A stretch of 64,000 nucleotides of DNA from Roridomyces roridus (GCA_029378245.1 JARKIF010000009.1:1-64000); one strand, 5' to 3'; shown: positions 53,791 to 64,000, counted from the first letter of the stretch. Notes: generated by a model from the letters alone, not told the origin. Made by a program: numbers and translations.

Positions 53791-54299
53791 TTCCACTGCC
53801 ACTCCTCCCTCACATGGAGATAAATGCCTAACCCGTCGCCCTCGTCCGCTATTGGCAATACTACTGCCGCGGCGGAATTGGATTATTACGTCACTACCCT
53901 TGCACTCCACGTTTTTCCGTTCGCTCGTGGTCTTGGGCCTGCACGCTACTTGCTATTTCCGAGGACAAGTATTTAGTACTGATTTCTTCACGATAATACA
54001 CAATCCGGGGCGTCGGTGTTACGACTCACGGATGGTCAGCGCTTTGAATGTTGATCAGAGTCGACTCCGATTCCCGAATGCCGGCGATGTGACTAGAATG
54101 ATCTACATATGTGGTTTTTGGTCGGGTCCGCCGTGGGGTGCCCTTTGGCCATCATTGAACGTTGAAGCAAGCGGCGACGCCTCGTTGAGGTGCAGAGAGC
54201 AAAGAACAAAGGGAACGAGGACCATTGTTCTCGGACATCCATTGTTGTTGCCGAACAAAGAAAGGCTGGGCAAGTGCCATAATTACCTCATGACGTTGC

Positions 54300-54307
54300 T
54301 ATAAAAG
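54300..54307 (+). promoter_or_regulatory. TATA box
   Basis: TATAAAAG about 118 bp upstream of the ATG at 54418, followed by a pyrimidine-rich CT stretch as often seen around fungal transcription starts. No other gene on this strand competes for it. Confidence 0.6.
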
Positions 54308-54417
54308 CCAGCTGTCTCCCCTCGCGCGATCAATCCCCCCCATCACCTTCAGTGCCACCCATAAAGTGCCTTCATCTAGATCGACAATCATCTCTTCTCT
54401 TCCTTTCACTCCATCCA

Positions 54418-54990
54418 ATGCCCACTCGCACCTCTCCCCGCCTCTCCGCTCGCACAGCCTCGGCTGCCCGCCCAGGCCCGTCTAAGCTGCGCCGCCGCCG
54501 CGCCCTCCCACCGCCCTCCCCGGAGTCTGCGTACGACGTGGAGATGGATGACCACGACTCTAACTCTGACGCCGCGGACGAGAACATCGCCGCTCTCGCC
54601 CGTTACGCCCCACGCCACCTTGACGAACCATGGGCGTATGTATTCCAGGTAAATTCCTTTGTTTCTTCCCTTTGTCTGACGAACAATGAAATTCACATCG
54701 CTACAGCCCAATGACCGTGTGTGGATTCGGAACCACGAGAAGTGGATCCACGGACGCATATTCCCGCGCTCAGTCCCCAAGCTCGGCTCGCACGATGTTC
54801 GTCTTTTTCAAATTCTACAGATCCTCATATTCAACTCATTAAATAATTCAAGAATCTAACGTACTACAACGTCCTTTACCAAGACTCTTTCGGCCACAAG
54901 CTACGCAAGTACTTTTCGCCCCTCCTTGGCGAACTCAAACCCGACACGTCGGCAGTCCGCAGTCTGCTCAAGGACGCGCATTGGATTTGA
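54418..54990 (+). CDS. Small agaric-expanded protein of unknown function
   Basis: ATG 54418 ('MPTRTSPRLSARTASAARPGPSKLRRRRALPPPSPESAYDVEMDDHD'). The N-terminus is basic then acidic and disordered. Two introns (about 54650-54707 and 54797-54852) join 'HLDEPWAYVFQ' to 'PNDRVWIRNHEKWIHGRIFPRSVPKLGSHD' and to 'NLTYYNVLYQDSFGHKLRKYFSPLLGELKPDTSAVRSLLKDAHWI'. The 'VW(I/V)R...W..G(R/K)' plus 'Y.V.Y......RKYF.P' pattern resembles a small beta-barrel (Tudor/PWWP-like), which I recall as frequent in agaric genomes. That structural idea is inference. A paralogue with the same C-terminus and 3' flank runs off the right edge of the window (63974-64000). Confidence 0.7.
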
Positions 54991-55029
54991 TTTGTGATGA
55001 CGTCTGAGTGAGCGAGTCTAGTGGAGTCA

Positions 55030-55205
55030 GTCGGATTCGCCAGCATCACCTTTGCTTTGGATTTCGGTCAGTCTTGTTCTTGTTCTCTTCGTTCCCTGCC
55101 TCCACTCCTTCCCTCGAGCTCCTTGTTGACACATCTGTGTTTGATTTCCAGAGCGAGTCCAAACGTACTGATATCGAAACATCGCCGTCCCCGCTGCCAC
55201 GGAAG
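55030..55205 (+). pseudogene. Relic of the seven-TM family C-terminus
   Basis: AGCATCACCTTTGCTTTGG..TGGTCAGT-like sequence, then GAGCGAGTCCAAACGTACTGATATCGAAACATCGCCGTCC, resembles 23085-23275 of the seven-TM gene ('SITFALGWQIL' exon, then the tail exon). Only the last two exons are recognisable and the frame is not kept. It lies just downstream of the small protein gene. Confidence 0.4.
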
Positions 55206-55642
55206 TCAAGTACACAGTCCACAGCTATAGCAGTACCGCATATACCCAGCAGTCCCAGAAACGGAGGCTGCACGCGGTTGTCGGCACGCGGGTTCGATTC
55301 GATTCCTTGCCGCGTATTTCAGGGATTGCCAGGATATCTTCTTTTTGGACAAGAATGTCTTTTGTTAAATGCCACACTGCTTGGTACCCTTCACTTCAAG
55401 TATGTACGAGCCACACAGAGGTCGGAATCAAGCAAAGCGCTGGATCGCGAGTGTTCACCAACCGGTTGTGGTACTGCCGCCAACAGTTGAAGTCCATCGT
55501 AGATCCGGAGGGGTTTGATTCCTGACGTTGATTTCCATGGTTGCATGCCCTCCTTTTGGAACAGAGATACAAATGTTCGGCTAACACGAACCTCGCAAGA
55601 TATTTTTTTCAACATGATTCATCCTCAGAATTTTTCTAAACT

Positions 55643-56525
55643 CTACCACGCAAGCTCGTCGGCATCAATATCCCAGGGGTTGCTCCCAGACGAGCGCGCG
55701 TAGTTGAAGAACTTGCCACTGCTCTTCTCCCTCGTCGCCCCATCAATCCTATTCAAAATCCCCTTGACCGAATCCCCCACGGCGACCGGGGCTTGTTCCA
55801 TGCCGAAGGCCCTGGCCCCACCATTTCCCATATCCGTAGCCACCCACCCAGGGTGAATGGCCATCGCAACGATGTTGGGGTTCTCCGCGTCAATGGCCTT
55901 GATGATGAAGTTGGCAGCAGCCTCGGAGGAGCCGTACGCGCTGACGGTGCCGTTGAAGTAGTTGGAGGTGGAGGCGAGGCCAGTGGTTATGAGTGCGAAG
56001 ATCGGTGTACCGGTGGGCGAGGCGAGGAGAAGCTTGTGGGCGGCTTGGAAAAGGACGACGACGCCGAGGGTGTTGACTTCCCAGTGGTCCCTAAACTGGG
56101 AGATTGAGGTATCGACGAGTTTGCCGTGGAAGTTCGAGATGCCTGCGGCATTCAAGTTGTGAGGTTAAAATTAGGACACGGCACAGGAGCAACGGACAGA
56201 CCTGCGTTGGCGATCACGACGTCCAGTTGACCGGCAGTCTTTTCAATCTCAGCGATGACAGCGTCGTTGCTCTCCTTGTCCGCCGCAACCCACTTGACTG
56301 GGTGTACGTTGGGGTGGCTCGCAACGAGGTCCTTGAGTGACTGAGCGGCGGGATCGCGAGCAGCCGCGAAGACGAGGGTGTCAGGGCGCGCGGCGATCGT
56401 CTCGGTGAGGCGGAGGCCAATGCCACGGGTGGCTCCAGTGACTGCACACGATGCCAGCAGTGAGAATCATTACACAGAAGAAGTGAGTTCGCCAACGCAC
56501 TGAGATAAACTGTTTTGCTAGACAT
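55643..56525 (-). CDS. Short-chain dehydrogenase (C-factor-like SDR) with Lys-to-Glu change
   Basis: ATG 56525 ('MSSKTVYL'), an intron, then the Rossmann motif 'ITGATRGIGLRLTETI' (TGxxxGIG). 'DTLVFAAARDP' and 'VHPVKWVAADKESNDAVIAEIEKTAGQLDVVIANAG' follow, and a second intron leads to 'GISNFHGKLVDTSISQFRDHWEVNTLGVVVLFQAAHKLL'. The active-site region reads 'FALITTGLASTSNYFNGTVSAYGSSEAAANFIIKAID', and the end 'IVAMAIHPGWVATDMGNGGA' matches C-factor/sniffer-type SDRs. The usual YxxxK pair (YGSSK) is YGSSE here: Tyr is kept but the catalytic Lys is Glu (codon GAG). Lys normally positions NAD(P)H and lowers the Tyr pKa, so reductase activity is doubtful. Cytosolic; substrate unknown. Otherwise full length. 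Confidence 0.82.
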
Positions 56526-56880
56526 GAACTTGAAGGGATTACTTTGGAGGAGATGAATGGATTCCTCGGACGGTGGGCGCGTCTTTTTAAACAGCCAACC
56601 TTATTACCAAGCGACCCGTGTCACCAGATCTCGGAATCGGAATGCATCGCTTCGCAGGCAGCTGACAGAAAATGTATGACTCTACCCAGTCCTGCGAATG
56701 CATCCAAGGGACACCCGTGGACAGCACAACCAACACTCAGCCAAGGAAGCCCCTGCATGCTCGAAAGCCATGCATGAGACTATCGCACCAAAGTTCTCTA
56801 TCCAACTTTATCTTGTCTCGCAAACACGGCGATCGGATTACACATCGATGATTGGCAAATATACACTATGAAGCTGCATC

Positions 56881-58390
56881 ACGTTGAAACTCAACGTAAT
56901 TCCTAGTGAATACCAACTATCAACGTATTTTCCGTTGACTTCCGGTGATTTTGATTCACTGCTGAATTTACGTTGAATTCTGATTCAACCCGTTCTACGT
57001 TGAATTTCACGGCACTTCATTAACATGCCCAGGTTTCAACCCAACAAAGGTGAAGCCAATTGCCCTCGGCTCCACTCGGTACGTGTCCATCTTGGGACCG
57101 AACCGAACTCACAATTTTCCGTCGAGACCTGATCACGACAGTTGTTTCAAGTCCTTCAAACTCCGACCGGATCAGTGACCGAGTACCGATATTGCGCCAT
57201 TGATTGCGACGTGGCGTGATTTCCGTACTTTTTTTCTTCCTTTCCTCCATGTCGCCCGTCCTCACGCAAGCCTCGACTTCCCCCAGCTACCACCACCTCG
57301 TCCACGCCGCCGTCACGGGATGTCATACCGCTCACATCCGACCCGGCGAGCCCCAGACCACTTTCTTGAATGCCACCCTCACCCTCAGGACGTCGTCTCA
57401 GATCTCCCGCTCGCTCCCATGCCCATGCCCACCTGCACCCTCTCTGCGTCCGCAGCCGCTGATCGCTGCACGTCTCAAGCCTACCACGTGCCGCCCACAG
57501 GCTGTCTGCCTTTCCCACCCCTCCACGTCCCTTCGTCCGCAGACCCTCGTCCGCAGCCCATCGTGCTTCCCGTAGCCGCCGGCCCTTGGTGACGGTGCCG
57601 TTATCCACTCACCGGTGTTACCGGCTATCGCAACGTACCAACAACGCCGTCTGTCAACGAATCGCAAGATGAAGCTCAAGCCCCACGGTTCCTCAAATCA
57701 CGCCGACCACCATGTCAACGCCAATGTCGCCGCTCGCTGCTCTGCCGTAGTCTTCAAGTTGCATGCTGCTCATATTTGAAGACCTCCGTTCCTGCTGCTT
57801 CCTGCTTCACTCTGCCAATCCCATACAAGATGTTTCGCCACACGCTCAACTCAAATCCTTGGCTTCCGACTTCGTCAAGTTTCTCTTCTCAAGTCCGAAT
57901 CTGCATCAGTCTGTACAGCACTCAAGTTCAAGTTGTTGCCGCTGCTTGCTCCCCCGTTGCCTTTTCACCATCCTCACGCCTGTTCCCACTGCTGTCGTCC
58001 CTAGCATGTCCCGCCGTCCTCGCGGGCCTCGCCTTCGTATACGGGTCGGTCGGCCTCGACGATTGCGTCTGTAACTAGTTAGTTTAGCTGTAATATTCAT
58101 TCAATGCACTTGTTTTTTGCCTTTTTAATTGCCTGAATGGAGGGTTTAGTGAGAGTGTGTATGGGGCGCTGCAGTGCTGGCAATTTTACCCAATTCAACG
58201 TAAATCATGTCGAGATTCACTGGGAACCTCATGTGGGAGGAGCAGTGATTTTGGCCATATCACGTTGATTATCGACGTAAATTTCAACGTAATCTGGAGG
58301 TGAAAATCAACGTAGGCCCAGTGAAAATCGACGTAGGCTTCAGTGAAACTCGACGTACTGCGTGGTTAAAAATAGGTTGAAATTCAACAT
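56881..58390. mobile_element. Non-autonomous DNA-transposon-like element with ACGTTGA-rich ends
   Basis: Both ends consist of clustered octamers TCAACGTA / TACGTTGA and the variant TCGACGTA, in direct and inverted orientation (56881-57010 and 58195-58390). The outermost bases are an inverted pair: ACGTTGAAACTCAACGT at the left and, on the reverse strand, ATGTTGAATTTCAACCT at the right. The interior (57.0-58.2 kb) has no convincing gene. No clear target duplication was found. It interrupts or abuts a LINE-like fragment that begins at about 58421. Confidence 0.6.
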
Positions 58391-58420
58391 ACCCTACCCC
58401 CCCAGAGTATATTTCCATTT

Positions 58421-58981
58421 TTGCAGGAATGTGTCGACTCGACAGACAAGCTTTACTTGCTCCACGGGCGGCTTGAACCGCAGAAGGACAAGGCACCAGC
58501 AAGGATTACTCTCCAAATGAGGCATTATTTAACGATGGTTCACACGCAGACGCATCGAGAGGCACTGACCTCCGTTTTGCTCTCCACCCATCAACTGGCC
58601 CTGGAAATCCTACGCTATGCTGACCACGATTTGCCGCCACTACCTCGTCATGAGAGACTGTGCAGATTTTGTGAAAGACGAGTTGAAACCCCGGAACACG
58701 CGCTGTTTGAATGCATATCATCCGACGCCCTGATACCACTGCGGGCAATTTTTCAACGACAACTATTCACAAACTCACCTGAGATGCAGCCGCTCAGGTA
58801 CAGTCAGTCAGATGTCGAGTTCTTCAAAACAGTGCTATACTCTCGGAGAAACATTGCGCTGTTGGCAAAATTCGTGTATGATGTCCTTCAAGTGTTCTAC
58901 GAGAAGCCCGTACGGCGACCAAGAAATGCTTGTAATAGAGGTAATCCGTCCAGTCGTGCTTACTTCTCCAGGGTTCCTTAG
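58421..58981 (+). pseudogene. LINE-like reverse-transcriptase C-terminal fragment
   Basis: The open frame contains 'RITLQMRHYLTMVHTQTHREALTSVLLSTHQLALEILRYADHDLPPLPRHERLCRFCERRVETPEHALFECISSDAL'. The CxxC...HxxxxC arrangement in 'CRFCERRVETPEHALFEC' is the zinc-knuckle tail seen after reverse transcriptase in fungal non-LTR elements. The catalytic domain is not present upstream. Only the tail survives, ending 'SSRAYFSRVP'. It is adjacent to the ACGTTGA element. Confidence 0.6.
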
Positions 58982-59867
58982 TTCTACAGCGGTGGGTCGA
59001 GAGACTGCGGCCGTGAGCTCGGCTAAGGGGTTTTGGAGGAGTCCGGGAACCGTAGTGTACAATATGTGCCTGTACACTCAGATACTTCCCGGGCCCCGGC
59101 GTTCCTAAGTGGGACCGTGCCGTGTAATCTTCCTTCCTTCCTTCCGTGTATCCGCAACCGCGGAAATCAGAGAGAGAGAACAGAACAGTCAGAAGCGATG
59201 CATACTCCAGAGCGGCAAGCTGTTGGCCGAAGGAGATCGCACAAGTCGGTGTGGCCCAATTGAGTGCAAAAAATCGTTCCAATGTCTGATTGTCATAGGC
59301 CATCGACCGCCTCTCGTTGAGTTTGCTGGAGTCTGAGGAAGCGGAGACGGCGGTGTTGAACGAGGCACAATGAAAAGTGCGTGGACGAGAGTGAGAGTAA
59401 CATGGACGAAAGGCCAAAAAGTCCAAAGGGAAGGAGTCTGGATTGCTGGATAGATATATACACCTGGACCGCATGCATACAATAGGTATATCTCCACAGC
59501 CTGACTCCCAAAATTCCGAATCCAACCTCGTTCATTTTCATGCCTCTGAAAAATGCGACGGATCTTCTAATATCTTGGGCAAAGTACTACGATTGTACAA
59601 TGCCGAGCACATCACCGAGCCACAAGCCAAGAAGTGAGATTTCGAGTAGTCGGACTTGGGCGCGGATGGAGCCAGATGAAGGCAAAGGGGCGCGGAGAAC
59701 ACCAGTATTCGACTGTGGCATAATGAGCCCGAGGAAAACGCGAGAAGCCGACCTTGGACCTTGGAAGACCGGTTGGCACAGGTGTGAGTCTGAAGAGGTC
59801 CGAAGTCAACATGACGGTTGATCGTGATGGATGGTAGTCCTACCACGCCATAAACGCAATCACATTC
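58982..59867. other. Intergenic
   Basis: No supported gene. A 233-residue minus-strand frame (58824-59525) overlaps the reverse-transcriptase fragment antisense and shows no domain. Confidence 0.45.
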
Positions 59868-61461
59868 TCAACAAAAGAGACTTGACCTCCCTCCAACCAC
59901 GAAAGTTAGGGTAGGCTCTCTCCCATTCCTGGATGACATATTCCGAGGCCCCATCGCCCGGCTCCCAGGCATGATACGGACATCCTTCAAGCTCGGGAAG
60001 ACGCCCGCCATGAACTCGGCAATGGACTGCGCCGACTCGACCTCAATGGGCGAGGTTGCGACGATAAGGGATTCCAAGCTCTTTTGGATGATCGGCGACT
60101 CGTCGAGGGAAGGTGGAATTACTCTGGCGTCGAACGTCATATAGAGCCCGACGAGGTTCGGGCAGTACTTGACAAAAGCTCGGAGGCAGCCAACACTCGC
60201 CCGGGGTGCGGGATTGCCAAACTGGGCCTGCAACTCGAGGCGCTCGACACGACGCCATGAACGCGCCATAGCTTCAACGGTATCATCGTCCAGATCAACC
60301 CCGGTAACCAAATGGATGATCACGCTCGTCATGTTGGCAAAACAAAACAGTTGACGGATGGACGAGGCGCGGATGGACTGCGTGGCGTGGTTGGGCTGGT
60401 GATTCGGGTCGGGTTCGAGCCTGCAGTAGAAGCTGAAGCTACGCATTGATGTATGGCATATGCCGCTCGCAGCGGCGACGAACAAGCGGTGTGCTTCATC
60501 TGGTGTAGGACGGATGTGGAAAATGAAGAATTTGGCAAGGGGGATGTCGATACACCTTTCGAGCAAGCGGGTCGGCTGGTCGGTTTGGGACGAGAGATGG
60601 AGTGTCTGTAAGGAGGGAAACAACGGTTGGTGGTGCGTGAGGATGCTGGAAGGGATCTTGTCTACCCGCAAAGAGCGGAGACTCGGAATTCGAGACACAT
60701 GTCTGAAGGCTTCGTGGTCAAGCTCGTGGACCACCAATGTCTCGAGGAAATGCAGACCGCGCAGGCACGCCGAGACGGCTGAATTCATTTGCTCCACAGC
60801 CCCCTCAAACTCATGGGGAAGATTGTCAGTGGGAAATGTCACGTCTCTCAACTGCGGGCAGCGATTGGCCAGGCTGTAAGGATAATCAAGGTCGCCGAGA
60901 GACAGGTAGGGGATGTTGATCATGGTGAGCTCGGGGAAGAGAAAGTCCTCGATGTAGGGAAACTCGTTGTGGAAGTGCTCCCAGCAGATTCCCCGCAGGT
61001 TCGGCAGCTTGTTCCGCGAGAACCAGGAACTGCCATCTACTGCGAGTCGGAAAACGGGAGGGAAAATCGAGACCGCCAACGGAAGAGGAAAGGAATTTGA
61101 TGTGTGGTGCGTAGAAAGGATACGCTCGAAATCCTCGTCGCGCAAGGGGCGCAGCACTTTCTGCGGAGAGGGTGAGTACTAGCCGTTTGATCCAGTGCCT
61201 AGTAGTACATACCAGGAGAAATTCCCGCATGGGAATCACTGCGTAATCGAAAGAGTCTGCTGGGAGACAACCTCGTAGGAGATTCTCAAGAGTTACAGAA
61301 CTCCAAATGAGGGGAATTGTGTGGCTGAAGAAGACCGAGGAAGTCCTTGCCAGCGCAGCGAGTTCGGGGTTCTTGGTCGTTTCCCATTCAGTGGGCCGCT
61401 CCACTTCCAGATGCGAGCATAAAAGTTCCACGAGCTCCGATATTTGGAAGAAACGATGCAT
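59868..61461 (-). CDS. F-box/LRR-type protein with compensating frameshifts
   Basis: Paralogue of the 27.7-kb gene. ATG 61461 ('MHRFFQISELVELLCSHLEVERPTEW..LAALARTSSVFFSHTIPLIWSSVTLENLLRGCLPADSFDYAVIPMREFLL'). One intron (about 61160-61213) leads to 'KVLRPLRDEDFERIL'. There is only one 'LPADSF' exon here. After 'ERIL' the frame differs from the paralogue for about 20 residues ('STHHTSNSFPLPLAVSIF' instead of 'FYAPHIKFLSSFVGGLDF') and then returns ('VFRLAVDGSSWFSRNKLPNLRG'). Leucine-rich segments follow ('VSACLRGLHFLETLVV', 'IPSLRSLRVDKIPSS', 'LRAFVKYCPNLVGLYMTFDAR'), ending 'VVGGRSSLFC'. The open frame is full length, so it may be expressed with a scrambled stretch. It may also be an early pseudogene. 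Confidence 0.7.
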
Positions 61462-61724
61462 GGTGGTGGTAAGAGTCAAAGAGAGAATAAACAAGGTGCA
61501 ACAGGGACGCTGCCAAACATACTCGCCGGCCGATGTTAGCCGATTGATCACATCAGTCCGGCACGATCCGCCTGACTCCTTCCCACTTCCCACCAGCTTC
61601 GGGTTCACCGCTAAGCACTATGCATCGCTGCCTTCGAGTCCCAGCGCTCGTGGGTGAGATATGCTCTCACCTTATGTAATGTCCGGGACCCCCGTGGCTC
61701 ATGGCAACCGACCGTCGAAAGCGT

Positions 61725-61870
61725 GGAGACCTCGGCAACCTTAGGAATGTTCTCCATGCCCTTCCGTTGGTCTGGAACACTGTGGCTCTGGTCAATCTCC
61801 TTCGTTGTCTCCCAGCGGACTCGTTTGATGTCAGGGTACTTAACCGATATCGATGGAGTGTCCATCCAGC
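61725..61870 (+). pseudogene. F-box exon relic
   Basis: 'NLRNVLHALPLVWNTVALVNLLRCLPADSFD' resembles exon 1 of the F-box/LRR genes ('SHTIPLIWSSVTLENLLRGCLPADSFD') on the opposite strand nearby. No start, no continuing LRR frame. Confidence 0.5.
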
Positions 61871-61897
61871 CATCCAGCGACAGATCTACTGCCCGCA

Positions 61898-62790
61898 GTC
61901 GTGGAGTCTGTTTCCACACGATGCTGCACAACTTACAAGACCTCGGGAGGCGTCTACAGACGTCCATTTCCTACCGTGACTGCTGGTTGACTTCGAGCTG
62001 TCGTTTGAAGCTGTAGCGTGTGTAGTAGAGCTGTGGCACTGCGAACGAACGATCCTTTTTGCTCGCACGATGTTCTCGCCAAAGCAAGGAATCTTTGCCA
62101 ACATTCAAAGATGCAAAGACGCAGATTTAGGTCCGCGATGCTGTGAATCTGATATCGTCTTCCTCCTCAGTGCTGTATTGCCGCCGATCTGTATGGGATA
62201 TCGCACCGCAAGCCAAGCACCGTGACGTCTTTGCGCCATCCATCCACGGGTTTTCTTAGGTCAATGACCTCGTCGGAGTCGTTTGTGTTAGTCCAAGGTA
62301 AGTACATCTCATCTCTGATATATCACCCTGGACCCCGCCTGCAGTTCATCAAGTATATGATCCAGCCGCTCCCCATGCCTTCAAGTTGCCCGTCTACTCT
62401 CAAGATAATATCAGGGTACAGCGTCTGCCGCCAATGCCAATGCCAATTTGGAACGCTGCCCTGGCGATCTCATTCTGATGCTAGATATGTGTGTATTCTT
62501 ATTACGCTTGAAGATGTGGAGGTCACCTCTTGCGGAGTTTGGACAAGGGCATTACGGGTTTCTTTGACGCCGGCTGGTTCATCAGCGCAGCTCGCTGGCG
62601 ACCCACTGAACCTAGTGAAATACATCGAATATGCAAAGCGCCGTTCCCCAAAGCTCCTTTCACTGTCGCTTGGTTTGCCAATGTTTCTGCTTCCCCATAG
62701 AGCCTCCTTGGCCTTCCCCCGCTGAGTGTCAATCAACTCCTTGTAGGTCCCCGGCCTCGCTCGGGTCTGGTTGCCTTCCTCCTGCATAAT
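61898..62790 (+). repeat. Dispersed duplicate of 52882-53790
   Basis: Collinear blocks shared with the 52.9-kb copy, with scattered substitutions and small indels. GAATCTGATATCGTCTTCCTCCTCAGTGCTGTA is the best-conserved part. Non-coding in both places as far as I can see. Confidence 0.6.
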
Positions 62791-63973
62791 AACCCTTTCT
62801 CAATGATCCGCATCTGAGGTCCAGCCGTCAAGTTCATCCATCGATGTGCCGCCATGTGCGCAATAAAAAATCGACTCAGCATTGAATTTGAAGGTCCAAG
62901 GAGCATCTTTTCTTTTCCGCTGGGGGAATTCGAAATGGGCAGTATTCAAACGAGAACGACACGGATTCTGTGACTGGACAGATTTCTCGTGCTGCGTTCA
63001 TTCGGCCCGCGGTCTTTGCTGCTCCAGTTAGGATCTACTCCGAATCGTCTGTGTGCAGCAGCATGAGCCTGACAATTTTCGCATGATGGAAAACCTTGCG
63101 CACCATGGCCATCCTCCGAAATATCCAACGTCGTCCAAAGGCGCCGGAGGCCATTGCTGTAATGCAGTAATGCACCTCATGCGCCCGCCTCGCCGCGCCT
63201 AAAGACGAGTGAACACGACGTCGTTCCAATTCCAAAGCCGTGGTATGGCATGGCGAGATATGACATATCTGCGAGGTGAGCCAGTCACGAAACACAATTG
63301 CAACGCTCAGTATCTGCAGACGCACCCGTTCTCCAGCCTTCTCGTCATCCGGAAGCCCCTCATTCCTGAGGCTGTAAGCGGTCCCGACTCCTGGCCGTGG
63401 CCAGAAGAATCATGTACAGCAGGCCGATAAGGATAAGTAGGCTGTGTCTTGTCGGCGCGACCCGCTCCCGCCCCGCCCGATGCTGACAGTGATAAACCTC
63501 CGCAGTCGGTTCCGCAGCACTGGCGATGCAGAGCGGCAAGTTCCTCGGATGTGAGCCTGTGCGCCCGCCAAAGACGGATGCGCGATTGCAGGTCGATCGA
63601 GGGAGGGAGCGAAGTTCAAAGCCCTCCTCCACGCTCCACGCTAATTTAGGTGTTAACGCCCTGGGCAGAGTCCCATGACCTTACCCGTGTCGATGAAAAG
63701 CTGTAGGCTAAAAAAGATAGGCGCGTGGGCTTCCTCAGCCTGGCGGACGTAAAGAGGATGTTAAAAGAACGTGGTGCGCTCGACCGTATGATCATGAAGC
63801 AAAAAGCATGCCTAGCTTAGGGAATATACAAAATGCTGTGGAGATAAAACCGACCGTGAGCTCTCTCTCTCTCTAAAGCTGCCTGTCCTCCCTGCTGCGA
63901 GTCGGATGGACTGACTCCACTAGACTCGCTCGCTCGCTCAGATGATTCAATCGCCGAGTCAGATCAAGTCAAA
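62791..63973. other. Intergenic, nothing recognised
   Basis: No supported gene. A short CT microsatellite lies near 63860-63876. From about 63905 to 63973 the reverse strand matches the 3' flank of the small gene at 54.4 kb (GCGAGTCTAGTGGAGTCAGTC), so the duplication extends beyond the coding part. Confidence 0.5.
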
Positions 63974-64000
63974 TCAAATCCAGTGCGCGTCCTTGAGCAG
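63974..64000 (-). CDS. 3' end of a second copy of the small agaric protein (partial)
   Basis: Read on the minus strand from the window edge: 'LLKDAHWI' and stop at 63974-63976, identical to the C-terminus of the gene ending at 54990. The downstream flank is also shared. The rest of the gene lies outside the window. Confidence 0.6.
   Translation of the reverse strand: MLKDAHWI

Noticed and set aside
53528..54304. 258-residue plus-strand open frame
   Set aside because: Runs through part of a non-coding duplicate whose other copy at 62 kb is not open; ends at the TATA box of the next gene.
57156..58078. Several 70-150-residue frames between the ACGTTGA blocks
   Set aside because: Overlapping in three frames and both strands, Ser/Pro/Arg-biased, no motif; more likely the non-coding interior of a mobile element.
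58824..59525. 233-residue minus-strand open frame
   Set aside because: Partly antisense to the reverse-transcriptase fragment, no recognisable domain, no paralogue in the window.
1..64000. CRISPR arrays, bacterial operons, ribosome-binding sites, rRNA
   Set aside because: None visible; intron density and gene families are fungal, so prokaryotic feature types were not applied.

Overview
The window is nuclear DNA of a mushroom-forming basidiomycete (Agaricomycetes). Genes are cut by many ~50-bp GT-AG introns (a few look GC-AG), and the families are agaric expansions: F-box/LRR proteins, MYND and C2H2 zinc-finger proteins, seven-transmembrane proteins, a small low-complexity paralogue family and KDZ (Kyakuja-Dileera-Zisupton) transposases. 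There is no bacterial or viral gene organisation. A species cannot be named; a transposon-rich agaric is the best inference.

Left third (about 0.9-21.5 kb): a nested stack of mobile DNA. An old KDZ transposase gene (906-20629, plus strand) is split twice. First, a 1,510-bp LTR-like insertion (1223-2732) carries a 4-bp target duplication. Second, a 15,013-bp element (3827-18839) has ~95-bp imperfect terminal inverted repeats and a 9-bp target duplication, GCATTTCGG. Removing either insertion with one duplication copy returns the interrupted gene to frame. The 15-kb element is a second, CxC2-type KDZ transposon. Its plus strand carries an apparently uninterrupted transposase (14696-18539), a miniature cysteine-cluster protein (13907-14524) and a small acidic protein (13174-13775). 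Its minus strand carries four cargo genes: a conserved agaric protein (5150-8532), a small basic protein (9478-10108), a RING-finger protein (10601-11552) and a protein resembling the TET/JBP 2-oxoglutarate dioxygenases that accompany KDZ elements (11659-13190), here apparently without its iron-binding histidines. A second partial copy of the LTR-like repeat lies just downstream (20681-21483).

Middle (22-41 kb): tandem and inverted gene-family expansion. Two seven-transmembrane paralogues face tail to tail (22.0-25.1 kb). F-box/LRR genes include one broken copy, one with a duplicated exon and a chimeric fragment (26.0-29.95 kb). These are followed by a MYND protein, a Helitron helicase scrap, a C2H2 protein, three alpha/beta-hydrolase copies (one relic, one intact, one with a stop codon) and a different F-box protein (39.6-41.0 kb).

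Right (41-64 kb): a full-size ABCC transporter on the minus strand, a BAHD-type acyltransferase flanked by direct repeats, a small hypothetical gene, a TATA-led small gene whose paralogue runs off the right edge, a short-chain dehydrogenase lacking the expected catalytic lysine, a 1.5-kb element with ACGTTGA-rich ends, a LINE-like reverse-transcriptase tail and another F-box/LRR gene. Gene-free stretches hold degenerate duplicates or nothing recognisable.

All calls come from reading the sequence and from recalled family patterns. No database search was run, and exon boundaries are manual.
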